From Armatimonadota bacterium (GTDB lineage Bacteria; Sysuimicrobiota; Sysuimicrobiia; Sysuimicrobiales; Kaftiobacteriaceae), in contig JAVKHY010000005.1 in the NCBI GenBank assembly GCA_031459765.1, positions 86,344-150,343 of the forward strand: DNA of 64,000 nucleotides, read 5' to 3'. The number at the start of each line of letters is the position of its first letter. The stretch's first letter is position 1. The position numbers and the translations under genes were made by a program. The notes beneath the pieces are model-generated. The model was not told the DNA's origin. It did not search any database and worked only from the letters and a program-made list of their open reading frames with translations. Of this stretch, positions 1 to 8,415 are shown piece by piece.

Positions 1-2
1 CG

Positions 3-1577
3 GAGCTGGCCAAGGTCAAGAAACAGGCGAAGGCCCAGTTCGTCTTCGCCCGGGACGGCGTCTTTCGCACGGCCCTGGCCCTGGGCGCCTTCGCCGTCGT
101 CGATCATGTCGAGGCCTTTCCCCGGTTGTTGGAGCGCATTGCAGAGGTCGACGCCGACGCGGTGCAGGCCGCCGCGGCCCGGTACTTCGTGGAGCGGCAC
201 CGGACCACCGGATGGTATCTCCCCGAACCCGGCGGGACCGCCGTCGCGGCACCCTCCGCCGCGTATCGTCCGGGAGTCTTCGGGTATCGCCCGCCCCCGC
301 AGGCCGGGGCGCCGGCGGTCGCCGTCGTGCCGGACACCGTGACGCGCGGCGTCCTGGCCAACGGGCTCACCGTGCTGGCCCACGAGCAGCCCGGCAGCGG
401 GATGGTCGCGGTGCACGGCTATGTGAAGGCCGGGGCCCTCTTCGACGGCGGCAGGTCGGGACTGGCGCGGTTCGTGGCCTCCCTGCTGCAGCGGGGGACG
501 CTGACCCGTTCCTCCCAGCAGATCGCGGAGGCCCTGGAGGGGATGGGCGCCAGCCTCACCGTCCTGGCCACCCCGGAGACGGTGTCGGTCGCCCTCCGGG
601 TCCTCGCGGAGGACGCCCCCGCGGCGCTGGAGATCGTCGGCGACCTCCTCATGCGTCCCGCCTTTCCCCCCGAGGAGGTGGAGAAGGTCAGGGGCGAGCT
701 GTTGACCGGGCTGCGCATCACGGCGCAGGACACGCGGACGGTTGCCGAGCGCGCCTGGCGCCGGCTGGTCTATCCGGAAGGCCACCCGCACCGGCAGATG
801 GTGGAGGGCGAGGAAGCCGTCATCCAGGCGCTCACCCCCGAGGCCCTCGCCGCCTTCCACCGGCAGCACTACCGGCCGGAGGCCACGATCCTGACCGTCG
901 TCGGCGACCGGCCGGCGGGCGATATCCTGGAACTGGTGGCCCGGGTCTTCACCGACTGGCCGCGCCAGGGCGTCTGGCGCCTGCCCCACATCCCCCCGGC
1001 CGGAGCGGCGGGAGGGCCGCGACGGGTCGAGGTGCGCCTGCCGGGCAAGGTGCAGTCGGACATCGTCCTGGGCGGGCCGGGGCTGGCGCGGAACGACCCG
1101 GCGTATTACGATGCGATGGTGGCCAACCTGATTCTCGGTCAGATCGGCATGATGGGCCGCCTGGGGGACAGCGTCCGCGAGCGCCAGGGCATGGCCTACT
1201 ACGCCTACAGCGATCTGCGCGCGGGCCTGACCGCCGGCCCCTGGTGGGTGCGTGCCGGCGTGAACCCCAGGAATGAGGCGCGCGCCATCGACAGCATCGT
1301 CGGAGAGATCCGCCTCTTCCAGCAGGAGGGGCCCACCGGGGAGGAGCTTTCGGACGCCCGCAACTTCCTCATCGGCTCGCTGGCCCTGCGCCTGGAAACG
1401 AACGGCGGCATCGCCCAGACGCTGGCCGACATCGAGTTGTATGCGCTCGGACTGGACTACCTGGTCCGGTACCCGGAGATCATCCGCGGGATCACCCCGG
1501 AAGGGGTCACCGCCGCCGCGCAGCGCTTTCCGCTGGACGGCTATGCGGCGGCGGTGGCCGGACCGCCGCCCGGATGA
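3..1577 (+). CDS. Fused M16 (insulinase/processing-peptidase) zinc protease, 5'-truncated, C-terminal half inactive
   Basis: The reading frame is open from the first bases, so the start lies outside the window. The first ~80 residues look like the end of one M16 module. After a Pro/Ala-rich linker a complete second module follows (from about nt 333, VTRGVLANGLTVLAHE). Active M16 modules carry HxxEH after a GLAHFLEH-type stretch. Here the equivalent reads GLARFVASLLQRGT, so both histidines and the glutamate are gone and this half should be non-catalytic, as in the partner subunit of M16B pairs. The catalytic half would lie upstream. The stop overlaps the npdG start (ATGA), indicating translational coupling. 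The family degrades peptides in the periplasm or cytosol; the substrate is unknown. Confidence 0.85.
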   Translation, partial: ELAKVKKQAKAQFVFARDGVFRTALALGAFAVVDHVEAFPRLLERIAEVDADAVQAAAARYFVERHRTTGWYLPEPGGTAVAAPSAAYRPGVFGYRPPPQAGAPAVAVVPDTVTRGVLANGLTVLAHEQPGSGMVAVHGYVKAGALFDGGRSGLARFVASLLQRGTLTRSSQQIAEALEGMGASLTVLATPETVSVALRVLAEDAPAALEIVGDLLMRPAFPPEEVEKVRGELLTGLRITAQDTRTVAERAWRRLVYPEGHPHRQMVEGEEAVIQALTPEALAAFHRQHYRPEATILTVVGDRPAGDILELVARVFTDWPRQGVWRLPHIPPAGAAGGPRRVEVRLPGKVQSDIVLGGPGLARNDPAYYDAMVANLILGQIGMMGRLGDSVRERQGMAYYAYSDLRAGLTAGPWWVRAGVNPRNEARAIDSIVGEIRLFQQEGPTGEELSDARNFLIGSLALRLETNGGIAQTLADIELYALGLDYLVRYPEIIRGITPEGVTAAAQRFPLDGYAAAVAGPPPG

Positions 1578-2230
1578 CGGGGCGCCCCGCGGGACGGATT
1601 GCGATCGTCGGCGGCACCGGCCGCCTCGGCCTGGGACTGGCGCGGCGGCTGGCCCGGGCCGGCGCGGGAGCGCAGGTGCTCATCGGATCGCGGGATCCGG
1701 CGCGGGCGCGGGCCGCTGCGGCGGACGCGGGGCTGGACCCGGAGGCGGGGCGCGGGAACGCCGAGGCGGCGGAGTTGGCCGAGATCGTGATCCTCACGGT
1801 TCCCGCCGAGGCCCATGCGGTCACGGTGGCCGGGCTGGCGCCGGTGCTGGCGGGGAAGATTGTGGTGGACACCACCCTGTCCTATGACCGGTCCACACGG
1901 ACGATCGTGCTCGTGGACGGGCTCTCCGCCGCCGAGCGGGCGCAGCGACTGGTTCCCGGCGCGCGGGTCGTGGCCGGATTTCAGACCGTGAGCTGGACGA
2001 TGCTGGCCGATCTCGATCGGCCGCTACGCGGGGACGTCCTGCTCTGCGGCAACGACCGCGACGCCAAGGCGCAGGTGGGCGCGGTCGTGCGCCAGGTCCC
2101 GATGCGTCCCGTGGACGTGGGCACGCTGGAGCAGGCGCGCCTCCTGGAGCAGCTGGGCGGTCTGCTCATGGCGCTCAACCGTCGCTACGGAAAGAAGGAT
2201 CTGGGCATCGTGATCGCCGGCCTGGAATGA
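1574..2230 (+). CDS. npdG: NADPH-dependent F420 reductase
   Basis: The protein (218 aa) opens with a dinucleotide-binding Rossmann motif, IAIVGGTGRLGLGLARRLA, followed by the GSRDP sequence usual for NADPH specificity in this family (TIGR01915 type). It moves hydride between NADPH and coenzyme F420. The next gene is cofE, an F420 synthesis enzyme, with a 4-base ATGA overlap, which supports the F420 assignment over a generic NADP oxidoreductase. The gene also overlaps the upstream M16 peptidase by 4 bases, so the three are probably one transcript. An LLM-type F420 enzyme is encoded near 57 kb in the same window. Confidence 0.87.
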   Translation: MTGRPAGRIAIVGGTGRLGLGLARRLARAGAGAQVLIGSRDPARARAAAADAGLDPEAGRGNAEAAELAEIVILTVPAEAHAVTVAGLAPVLAGKIVVDTTLSYDRSTRTIVLVDGLSAAERAQRLVPGARVVAGFQTVSWTMLADLDRPLRGDVLLCGNDRDAKAQVGAVVRQVPMRPVDVGTLEQARLLEQLGGLLMALNRRYGKKDLGIVIAGLE

Positions 2231-2994
2231 CGCCCCCTCCGCGGACGCTGACGGCGTGGGTGCCCTCCGGATTCCCGGACATCCGGCCCGGCGCGGACCT
2301 GGGAGCCGTCGTCCTGGACGTGCTGACCCGCAACGACCTGACGCTGTGGCCCCACGATGTCCTGGTCCTGGCCCAGAAGGTGGTCAGCAAGGCGGAGGGC
2401 GCCGTCGTGCGCCTGGCCGATGTCACCCCCGGGGCAGAGGCAGAGGCCCTGGCCCGGGAAGCGGAGAAGGATCCCCGGTTGTGCCAGGTGATCCTGGACG
2501 AGTCCCGGCGGATCCTGCGCGTCCGCGCCGGGTTGATCATCGCCGAGCACCGCCTGGGCTTCATCTGCGCCAACGCCGGGGTCGATTTCAGCAACGTCGG
2601 CCTCGGCGCCGACTGGGTGTCGTTGCTGCCCCGGGATCCGGACCGCAGCGCCGCCGGCCTCCGGGACCGCATCGCCCGGGCCCACGGCATCCCCGTGGCG
2701 GTGATCATCAACGACACCCACGGGCGTCCCTGGCGCGAGGGCGCGGTCGGCGTGGCGATCGGCGTGGCGGGACTGGAACCGATCTACAGTTACATCGGGC
2801 AGGAGGACCGCTACGGCTACGTCCTGCATTCGTCCATCGAGGGCGTGGCCGACGAGCTCGCCGCCGCCGCCAGCCTCCTCCAGGGGCAGGCGGCGGAGGG
2901 GACGCCCCTCGTGGTCATCCGGGGGGCGCGGTTCACCCCCGACGGAGGCCGGACGAAACTCCTGCGCGAGCCCGACCGGGACCTGTTCCGATGA
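2227..2994 (+). CDS. cofE: Coenzyme F420-0:L-glutamate ligase
   Basis: CofE adds the gamma-linked glutamates to F420-0 using GTP. The 255-residue protein carries the family's N-terminal signature, DVLVLAQKVVSKAEG, and later the ICANAGVDFSN and IINDTHGRPWREG stretches conserved in CofE. The length fits the single-domain enzyme seen in archaea; there is no FbiB-type nitroreductase extension. It starts inside the npdG stop codon (ATGA), so synthesis and reduction of F420 are co-expressed. The remaining F420 biosynthesis genes (cofC, cofD, cofG/H) are not in the window. Confidence 0.9.
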   Translation: MTPPPRTLTAWVPSGFPDIRPGADLGAVVLDVLTRNDLTLWPHDVLVLAQKVVSKAEGAVVRLADVTPGAEAEALAREAEKDPRLCQVILDESRRILRVRAGLIIAEHRLGFICANAGVDFSNVGLGADWVSLLPRDPDRSAAGLRDRIARAHGIPVAVIINDTHGRPWREGAVGVAIGVAGLEPIYSYIGQEDRYGYVLHSSIEGVADELAAAASLLQGQAAEGTPLVVIRGARFTPDGGRTKLLREPDRDLFR

Positions 2995-3001
2995 GGACGC
3001 G

Positions 3002-4126
3002 ATGAAGATCGCGAGCGTGCAGTGCCGCATGCTGGCCGCCACACTGCCGCGCCCCATCCAGTTCGGGATCGGGGCCTTCCCCACGTTCTCCGCCACCCTC
3101 GTCCGGATCACCACCGACGACGGGCTGAGCGGCGTGGGGGAGTGCATCGTGCGCAAGGCGCCCCGGGTGACCCGGACCGTGGTGGAGGAGCTGCTGGCGC
3201 CGGTGCTGATCGGGCGCGACCCCCATGATGCCGAGGGGCTGTGGGACGAGATGTTCCGGCAGCTGCGCGGGTGGGGACATTACCGGGGCTTTGTCTTCGA
3301 GGCGATCAGCGGCATCGACACGGCGCTGTGGGACATCCTGGGCCAGGCGGCGGGACTGCCCGTCTACAAGGTGCTGGGCGGCGCGGGACGGACGCAGGTG
3401 CCGTGCTACGCCTCGTCGGTGTACTTCGCCGACCTACCGACGATGGTCGAAGAGGCGCGGGCCCAGGTCGCCGCCGGCCATCGGGCGATCAAGGTCAAGA
3501 TCGGCCGCCCGCCGGACCTGGGCGGGCGGCGGCAGGATGTGGCCTCGGTGAAGGCCATCCGGGACGCGTTGGGCCCGGAGGTGGACATCATGCTCGATGC
3601 CAACAGCGCCTACGACGCGGCGACGGCGATCACCGTGTGCCGCCAGCTGGAAAAGGAAGACATCACCTGGATCGAAGAGCCGGTGCCGGCCGACGACCTG
3701 GACGGGTACCGGAAGGTGCGGGAAGGACAGAGCATCCCCGTCGCCGCCGGGGAGAGTGAATTCGGCGTGTTCGGATTCAGGGAGCTCATCCTCAGGGGAG
3801 CGATCGATATTGTCCAGCCCGATGTGGCGCGTGTCGGTGGGTTCACGGCGGCGCGCCGCGTGGGGGCCCTCGTCCATGCCCACAACCTGCGCTACGCTCC
3901 GCACACCGGGTTCTCCGCCGGAGTGTCCCATCTGGCCGCGCTGCATGTGGCCGCCGCGGTGCCCAACCTGATGACCTACGAGTACTTCTATGCCCCCAAC
4001 CCGCTGCGCGACCTGTTCACGGAGCCGTTCCCGACGCCGGTCCGGGGGGTCGTGGACGTGCCGCAGCGGCCCGGCCTCGGACTGGAACTCGATGCGCGCG
4101 TCGTGAAGGAGTTCGAACTGACCTGA
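3002..4126 (+). CDS. Enolase-superfamily enzyme, mandelate racemase/muconate lactonizing type
   Basis: The 374-residue protein has the capping-domain/TIM-barrel layout of the superfamily. Visible catalytic elements are K164 and K166 (IKVKIG), metal ligands D199 (LDAN), E225 (WIEEP) and E251 (AGES), and a barrel histidine H301 (APHTG). This Lys/His pattern is that of mandelate-racemase-group acid-sugar dehydratases or racemases. The substrate cannot be read from sequence. The gene starts 7 bases after cofE, so it may belong to the same transcript, although a link to F420 is not obvious. A second, MLE-type superfamily member is at 62169-63326. Confidence 0.85.
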   Translation: MKIASVQCRMLAATLPRPIQFGIGAFPTFSATLVRITTDDGLSGVGECIVRKAPRVTRTVVEELLAPVLIGRDPHDAEGLWDEMFRQLRGWGHYRGFVFEAISGIDTALWDILGQAAGLPVYKVLGGAGRTQVPCYASSVYFADLPTMVEEARAQVAAGHRAIKVKIGRPPDLGGRRQDVASVKAIRDALGPEVDIMLDANSAYDAATAITVCRQLEKEDITWIEEPVPADDLDGYRKVREGQSIPVAAGESEFGVFGFRELILRGAIDIVQPDVARVGGFTAARRVGALVHAHNLRYAPHTGFSAGVSHLAALHVAAAVPNLMTYEYFYAPNPLRDLFTEPFPTPVRGVVDVPQRPGLGLELDARVVKEFELT

Positions 4127-4144
4127 CGACAAGTACAGGAATGG

Positions 4145-4170
4145 TCGGGCCGCGACGGAGCGCGGCCCGA
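4145..4170 (+). terminator. GC-rich hairpin between the enolase-family gene and the OBG GTPase
   Basis: A perfect 10-bp inverted repeat (tcgggccgcg / cgcggcccga) encloses a 6-base loop. No T-tract follows, and the structure ends 6 bases before the next ATG. It may act as a factor-dependent terminator, an mRNA 3'-end stabiliser, or a translational modulator of the GTPase. Confidence 0.4.
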
Positions 4171-4176
4171 TGACCC

Positions 4177-5148
4177 ATGCCGGCGAATCTGACCCCCGAG
4201 TATCTGGCCGCGGATCGGAAGTTCAAGGCGGCGGTCACCCCCCAGGAGAAGCTGGCCGCGCTGGAAGAGATGCTGGCCACCATTCCCAAGCACAAGGGCA
4301 CGGAGAAGATGCAGGCGGACATCAAGCGCCGCATCGCCCGACTGCGCGCCGAAGCCCAGCGGCAGCGCCGGGCCGCCCGGGGGAAGCCCTTCTACCATGT
4401 GGACAGAGAGGGCGCGGGCCAGCTCGTCCTGGCGGGCGCGCCGAACACGGGCAAGTCGGCGCTGCTGGCGGCTCTGACCAATGCCGCGCCCGAGGTCGCG
4501 GAGTACCCCTTCACCACCCGGGTCCCGCTGCCGGGGATGATGATCTATGAGAACGTGCAGATCCAGCTGGTGGATCTGCCGCCCATCACCGCCGATCTCA
4601 CCGAGGGCTGGCTCTACGCCCTTATCCGGACCGCCGACGGGGTGCTGCTGGTCGCCGACCTGGCCAGCGACGACCTCCTCGAGCAGACCGACCAGGTGCT
4701 CACGCTGCTGGCCCGGGCCAACATCCACCTCAGCCCGCCCCCGGCGCCGCCGCACCAGAAACCTGCGCTGGTCATCGCCAACAAACTGGACGCCTCCGGC
4801 GCCGGCGACCGCCTGGCCCTCCTTCGCGAGTTCCTCGGCTCCCGGCTGCCCGTGCTGGCGGTGTCCGCCGGGATGGGAACCGGCCTGGAAGCGTTGCGCG
4901 AGGCGGCATTCCGGCTGCTGGGGGTGATCCGCGTCTACAGCAAGCCCCCGGGCAGGAAGGCCGACCTGTCCGCTCCCTTCATCCTGCCGGCGGGCGCCAC
5001 GGTGCTGGACGCGGCGGAAGCCATCCACAAGGACCTGCGGGACAGCCTCCGCTACGCGCGCCTCTGGAGGCGGCAGGGCGCGCAGGGCCAGATGGTCGGT
5101 CGCGATCACGTCCTCGCCGACGGGGATGTGATCGAGATCCACGCCTAG
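4177..5148 (+). CDS. OBG/DRG-family GTPase with C-terminal TGS domain
   Basis: A basic helical N-terminal region (about residues 1-75) precedes the GTPase domain. The P-loop is GAPNTGKS (87-94), the switch region contains YPFTTRVPLPGM, G3 is VDLPP, and NKLD near residue 200 gives guanine specificity. The last ~75 residues form a TGS domain (VYSKPPGRK... DGDVIEIHA), the module that binds RNA or ribosomal partners in Drg/Rbg GTPases. The G3 motif reads DLPP in place of DxPG. Members of this group act in ribosome-linked stress signalling. No gene partners are evident. A strong hairpin lies directly upstream of the start. Confidence 0.85.
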   Translation: MPANLTPEYLAADRKFKAAVTPQEKLAALEEMLATIPKHKGTEKMQADIKRRIARLRAEAQRQRRAARGKPFYHVDREGAGQLVLAGAPNTGKSALLAALTNAAPEVAEYPFTTRVPLPGMMIYENVQIQLVDLPPITADLTEGWLYALIRTADGVLLVADLASDDLLEQTDQVLTLLARANIHLSPPPAPPHQKPALVIANKLDASGAGDRLALLREFLGSRLPVLAVSAGMGTGLEALREAAFRLLGVIRVYSKPPGRKADLSAPFILPAGATVLDAAEAIHKDLRDSLRYARLWRRQGAQGQMVGRDHVLADGDVIEIHA

Positions 5149-5247
5149 GGCCCTGTGCGGGTAGGGACGCGGCCTCCGACGTTCGTATTTCACCGGTGAG
5201 GGAATCTACTCGCCGGCAGGTGTGGCGGGCGAAGAGGAGGACGGCAG

Positions 5248-5910
5248 ATGAAGCTCACCTACTACGGCCACGCGAGCTTTCTGCTGGAGAGCGACGGGAC
5301 GTCCATCCTGATCGACCCCTTCAACGAGAAGTGTGGGTACCCGTTCCCGAAGGTCTCGCCCACGGCGGTCGTCGTGTCCCACGAGCACTTCGATCACAAC
5401 TACGTCCAGGTCGCCGGCGGCTCGCCGCGGGTGATCCGCGGCCTGCGCGCCGACGGCCAGGAGTGGGCCGACGTCCGGGAGCGCGTCGGGCCGGTCGCCC
5501 TGACGACGGTGAAGACCTACCACGACACCGCGCAGGGCAAAGAGCGCGGCCGAAACGCCATCTTCATCTTCGAGGCGGAGGGACTGCGCCTGGTGCACGC
5601 GGGCGATCTGGGCCACACCCTCTCCCCGGACCAGGTGAAGGCCGTGGGCCGGCCGGACCTGCTGTTGATCCCGGTCGGCGGCTACTACACCATCGGCCCC
5701 GCGGAGGCGACGGCGGTCGTGGACCAGCTCCGCCCGCGGGTCGTCGTCCCCATGCATTACAAGACGGAGGTGAACAAAGACTGGCCCATCGGCCCGGTGG
5801 ACGACTTCCTGCGGGGCAAGAGCGGGATCAGGCGGCTGGGACACACCGTCACGGTGTCTCCGGCCACCCTGCCCGAAGGGCAGGAGATCTGGGTCCTAAG
5901 CCACGCCTGA
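5248..5910 (+). CDS. Metallo-beta-lactamase-fold hydrolase (UPF0173/YtkL type)
   Basis: The protein (220 aa) has the short MBL fold with the metal motif HEHFDH (45-50), an upstream LIDPF strand, the VHAGDLGH metal-bridging Asp, and VVPMHYKTE near the end carrying a further ligand His. These match the UPF0173 metal-dependent hydrolases, whose physiological substrate is unsettled. An AGGAGGACG Shine-Dalgarno sequence lies 6-14 bases before the ATG. Its 3' end overlaps the convergent pepA stop by 15 bases, so the two transcripts must overlap. Confidence 0.82.
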   Translation: MKLTYYGHASFLLESDGTSILIDPFNEKCGYPFPKVSPTAVVVSHEHFDHNYVQVAGGSPRVIRGLRADGQEWADVRERVGPVALTTVKTYHDTAQGKERGRNAIFIFEAEGLRLVHAGDLGHTLSPDQVKAVGRPDLLLIPVGGYYTIGPAEATAVVDQLRPRVVVPMHYKTEVNKDWPIGPVDDFLRGKSGIRRLGHTVTVSPATLPEGQEIWVLSHA

Positions 5911-7383
5911 CAGATAGGTGAGCAGGGTGCGCACGCCGTAGCCCGTCCCGCCTTTGGGCAGGTACGGCCCCGTGCCTTCCTCCTTCTCGAGGAACGCCGT
6001 CGGCGCGATGTCGAGGTGAGCCCAGGGCCGGCCGCCGGTGAACTCCCGGAGGAAGATGGCCCCCTTCTGCGCGCCGCCGTACCGGCCGGCCGAGTTCCGC
6101 AGGTCGGCGATCGGACTGCGCATCTCCTCCAGGAACTCCTCGTACAGCGGCAGCCGCCACAGCCGCTCTCCGGCCGCCTCGGCGGCCTGGAGCAGCCGCG
6201 CGGCCAGGGCGTCGTCGTTGCTCATCAGGGCCGCGGCGTGGTAGCCCAGCGCCACGATTGCCGAGCCGGTGAGGGTGGCCAGGTCGATGATCTCGTCCAC
6301 GTCTCCGGCGGCGGCGTACGACAGGGCATCGGCCAGGATGACCCGTCCCTCCGCGTCGGTGTTGTTGATCTCGATCGTCTTGCCGTTCATCGCCCGCACG
6401 ATGTCGCCGGGTTTCACGGAGCGCCCGCTGGGCATGTTCTCCACCGCGGCCACGATGCCCAGAACCCGGACCTTCGGGCGCAGCGCCGGCAGCGCCTTCA
6501 TGGTGGCGATGACCGCCGCGCCGCCGGCCATGTCGCTCTTCATCCACTCCAGGTCGTCGCGCTTGAGGTTGACCCCCCCGCTGTCGTAGCAGACCCCCTT
6601 GCCGACGAGGGCCACCGCGCGCCGGGCCCGTGGCGGCGCGTACTCGAGGACGATGAGCCGCGGGGGCTGGTCGCTCCCGGCGCCGATGGCCAGCAGCGCC
6701 CCCATCCCCTGCGCCCGCATCGCGTCCTCATCGAGCACCGCGCACCTCAGGCCTGCCTGTCGGGCGACGTCTGCGGCGATCTCCGCCAGCCGGGGCGGAG
6801 GGAGGTGGTTGGGCGGCTCGTTGACCAGGTCCCGGGCAAAGATCGTCGCCTCGGCGAACAGCGCGCCGCGCCGGCGGCCTTCTTCGAGATGGTGCCGCTG
6901 GCCCTCGTCGGAGGCCAGCAGGGTCACCCGCTCCACTCTGCCGGCGTCCTCCTTCTTGTATTTGTCGAACCGGTAGGCTCCCAGCAGCGCGCCCTCGACG
7001 CTGGCCTGGGCCACGCCTTCCAGCGGGGCGGAGGGCGCGGTGGCGGGGGGAAACGCCACGTGGGCGGCCCGCGCCGCGGCGGCCGTCCGGATCACGGCCG
7101 CGGCCGCCTTGCGTATCACCTCCAGCGTGACGCGCTCGGCGGCGCCGAGGCCGACGGCGAGGACGCGCTTCGCCGGGATCCGGCCGTGGGTGTGCAGGAC
7201 CAGGGTGCGGCCCGGCCGGGCCTCAAACTGCTCTTCCTGCAGGACGCCGGACAGGAGTCCTCCCAGCGCCCGGTCCACCCCCGCGGCGGCCCCCACGATC
7301 TTCCGGCCGTCGGCGTGCACCGGCACGGCCAGCGCGTCGCAGGCGATGGACTCCGGTCCTTCCGTCGAGACAGCGAACTCCAT
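5896..7383 (-). CDS. pepA: Leucyl aminopeptidase, family M17
   Basis: The 495-residue enzyme has the variable N-terminal domain and a C-terminal catalytic domain. The latter shows the metal and catalytic residues of M17: GKGVCYDSGGVNLK, SDMAGGAAVI, and the diagnostic NTDAEGRVILADAL stretch. It releases N-terminal residues from peptides in the cytoplasm and normally forms hexamers with two metal ions per site. The start was placed at the ATG giving MEFAVSTE, directly after an AGGGAGGGG ribosome site. A longer open frame upstream is antisense noise. The gene begins 14 bases after the ornithine-cyclodeaminase-like gene and is probably co-transcribed with it. Confidence 0.92.
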   Translation of the reverse strand: MEFAVSTEGPESIACDALAVPVHADGRKIVGAAAGVDRALGGLLSGVLQEEQFEARPGRTLVLHTHGRIPAKRVLAVGLGAAERVTLEVIRKAAAAVIRTAAAARAAHVAFPPATAPSAPLEGVAQASVEGALLGAYRFDKYKKEDAGRVERVTLLASDEGQRHHLEEGRRRGALFAEATIFARDLVNEPPNHLPPPRLAEIAADVARQAGLRCAVLDEDAMRAQGMGALLAIGAGSDQPPRLIVLEYAPPRARRAVALVGKGVCYDSGGVNLKRDDLEWMKSDMAGGAAVIATMKALPALRPKVRVLGIVAAVENMPSGRSVKPGDIVRAMNGKTIEINNTDAEGRVILADALSYAAAGDVDEIIDLATLTGSAIVALGYHAAALMSNDDALAARLLQAAEAAGERLWRLPLYEEFLEEMRSPIADLRNSAGRYGGAQKGAIFLREFTGGRPWAHLDIAPTAFLEKEEGTGPYLPKGGTGYGVRTLLTYLSGVA

Positions 7384-7397
7384 GACCCCTCCCTGGA

Positions 7398-8351
7398 TCA
7401 ACTCCAGATCGTGATGCCGGCCCCGTGCTCGCGGGCCAGGTCGTAGACCAGCTTCATCGCGGCCACATCTTCGAGCGCCACTCCCTGGGATTCGAACAGG
7501 GTGATGTCGTCGGCGGCGGCGCGGCCGCGGACCTCCCCCGTAACGATCCGGCCCAGTTCGACGACAGTCTCCCAGGTCGTGGCTCCTGCCCCGACCGCGT
7601 CGATCAAATCCCCGCACTCGACGCGGGCCTGGACCAGATCGTCGACCGCACACACCGCGGCCCGCCCCACTGCCTCCGTGTCCAGCTCGCGGCGGGAGGC
7701 GGCGTTCGACCCCACGGCGTTGACGTGCATCCCCGGCTCCAGCCAAGCGCCGAGGAGGACGGGCTCGCGGGCATTGGTGACGGTGATCACGATCTCCGTC
7801 CCTTCGACCGCCTCGCGGCCCGACGCTTCGGCCACGACCTCCGCCCCCAGTTCCTGGATCATCTCCGCGGCGAAGGCCTCGCGCCGCGCCGGGGACCGAC
7901 TGTAACACTTCACCAGCGCCACCGGCCGCACCCGGCTCACCGCGAGCACCTGGCTGCGGGTCTGCCAGCCGGTGCCGATGATACCGACGGTGCCGGCCTC
8001 GGGGCGGGCCATGTACTTCGTGGCCACGGCGCTGGCCGCTCCGGTGCGCATCTGTCCCAACCGATCCGCCTCGATGACCGCCAGCAGCTCTCCGCTCTCG
8101 GCGCTGTAGAGGTAGGCCAGGAAGCGGGCGCCGCCCGGGACGCTGGTGTACGCCTTGAACCCCATCACGCCGAGCGCGGGCAGGCCGGCGGCCATGACGT
8201 GCAGGGTGCTGCGTCCGGTCTGGATCCGCTGGCGGGGCCGGTTCACAACCTCTCCCCGCCCCTGTCGGCGGAAGGCGTCCTCCACGACGGCGATCACGTC
8301 GTCGATGCGCAGCAGCCGGGTTACATCGGATTCGGTCAGGTAGAGCGCCAT
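7398..8351 (-). CDS. Ornithine cyclodeaminase / mu-crystallin family protein
   Basis: The 317-aa protein has the family architecture: a split dimerisation domain and a central NAD(P)-binding Rossmann domain with GIIGTGWQTRSQ. The segment ALGVMGFKAYTS near residue 70 corresponds to the substrate lysine region. The family includes ornithine cyclodeaminase, alanine dehydrogenase, ketimine reductase and opine-type enzymes, and these cannot be told apart here. The chosen ATG (MALYLTES) is the family's normal start. It lies upstream of pepA in a two-gene minus-strand unit and is divergent from the Nudix-methyltransferase gene. Confidence 0.85.
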   Translation of the reverse strand: MALYLTESDVTRLLRIDDVIAVVEDAFRRQGRGEVVNRPRQRIQTGRSTLHVMAAGLPALGVMGFKAYTSVPGGARFLAYLYSAESGELLAVIEADRLGQMRTGAASAVATKYMARPEAGTVGIIGTGWQTRSQVLAVSRVRPVALVKCYSRSPARREAFAAEMIQELGAEVVAEASGREAVEGTEIVITVTNAREPVLLGAWLEPGMHVNAVGSNAASRRELDTEAVGRAAVCAVDDLVQARVECGDLIDAVGAGATTWETVVELGRIVTGEVRGRAAADDITLFESQGVALEDVAAMKLVYDLAREHGAGITIWS

Positions 8352-8353
8352 GG

Positions 8354-8376
8354 ACGCAGAGTGTGGAGTTCTGCGT
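8354..8376. promoter_or_regulatory. Inverted repeat in a divergent control region
   Basis: ACGCAGA-N9-TCTGCGT is a perfect 7-bp inverted repeat immediately upstream of the minus-strand start at 8351. A GTGCAAC direct repeat at 8375-8381 and 8402-8408 is next to it. The region separates two divergent genes and could be an operator. No convincing -10/-35 pair was seen. Confidence 0.35.
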
Positions 8377-8415
8377 GCAACCTTGCAGGCCTGCTCCCGA
8401 TGTGCAACTGTGGGA

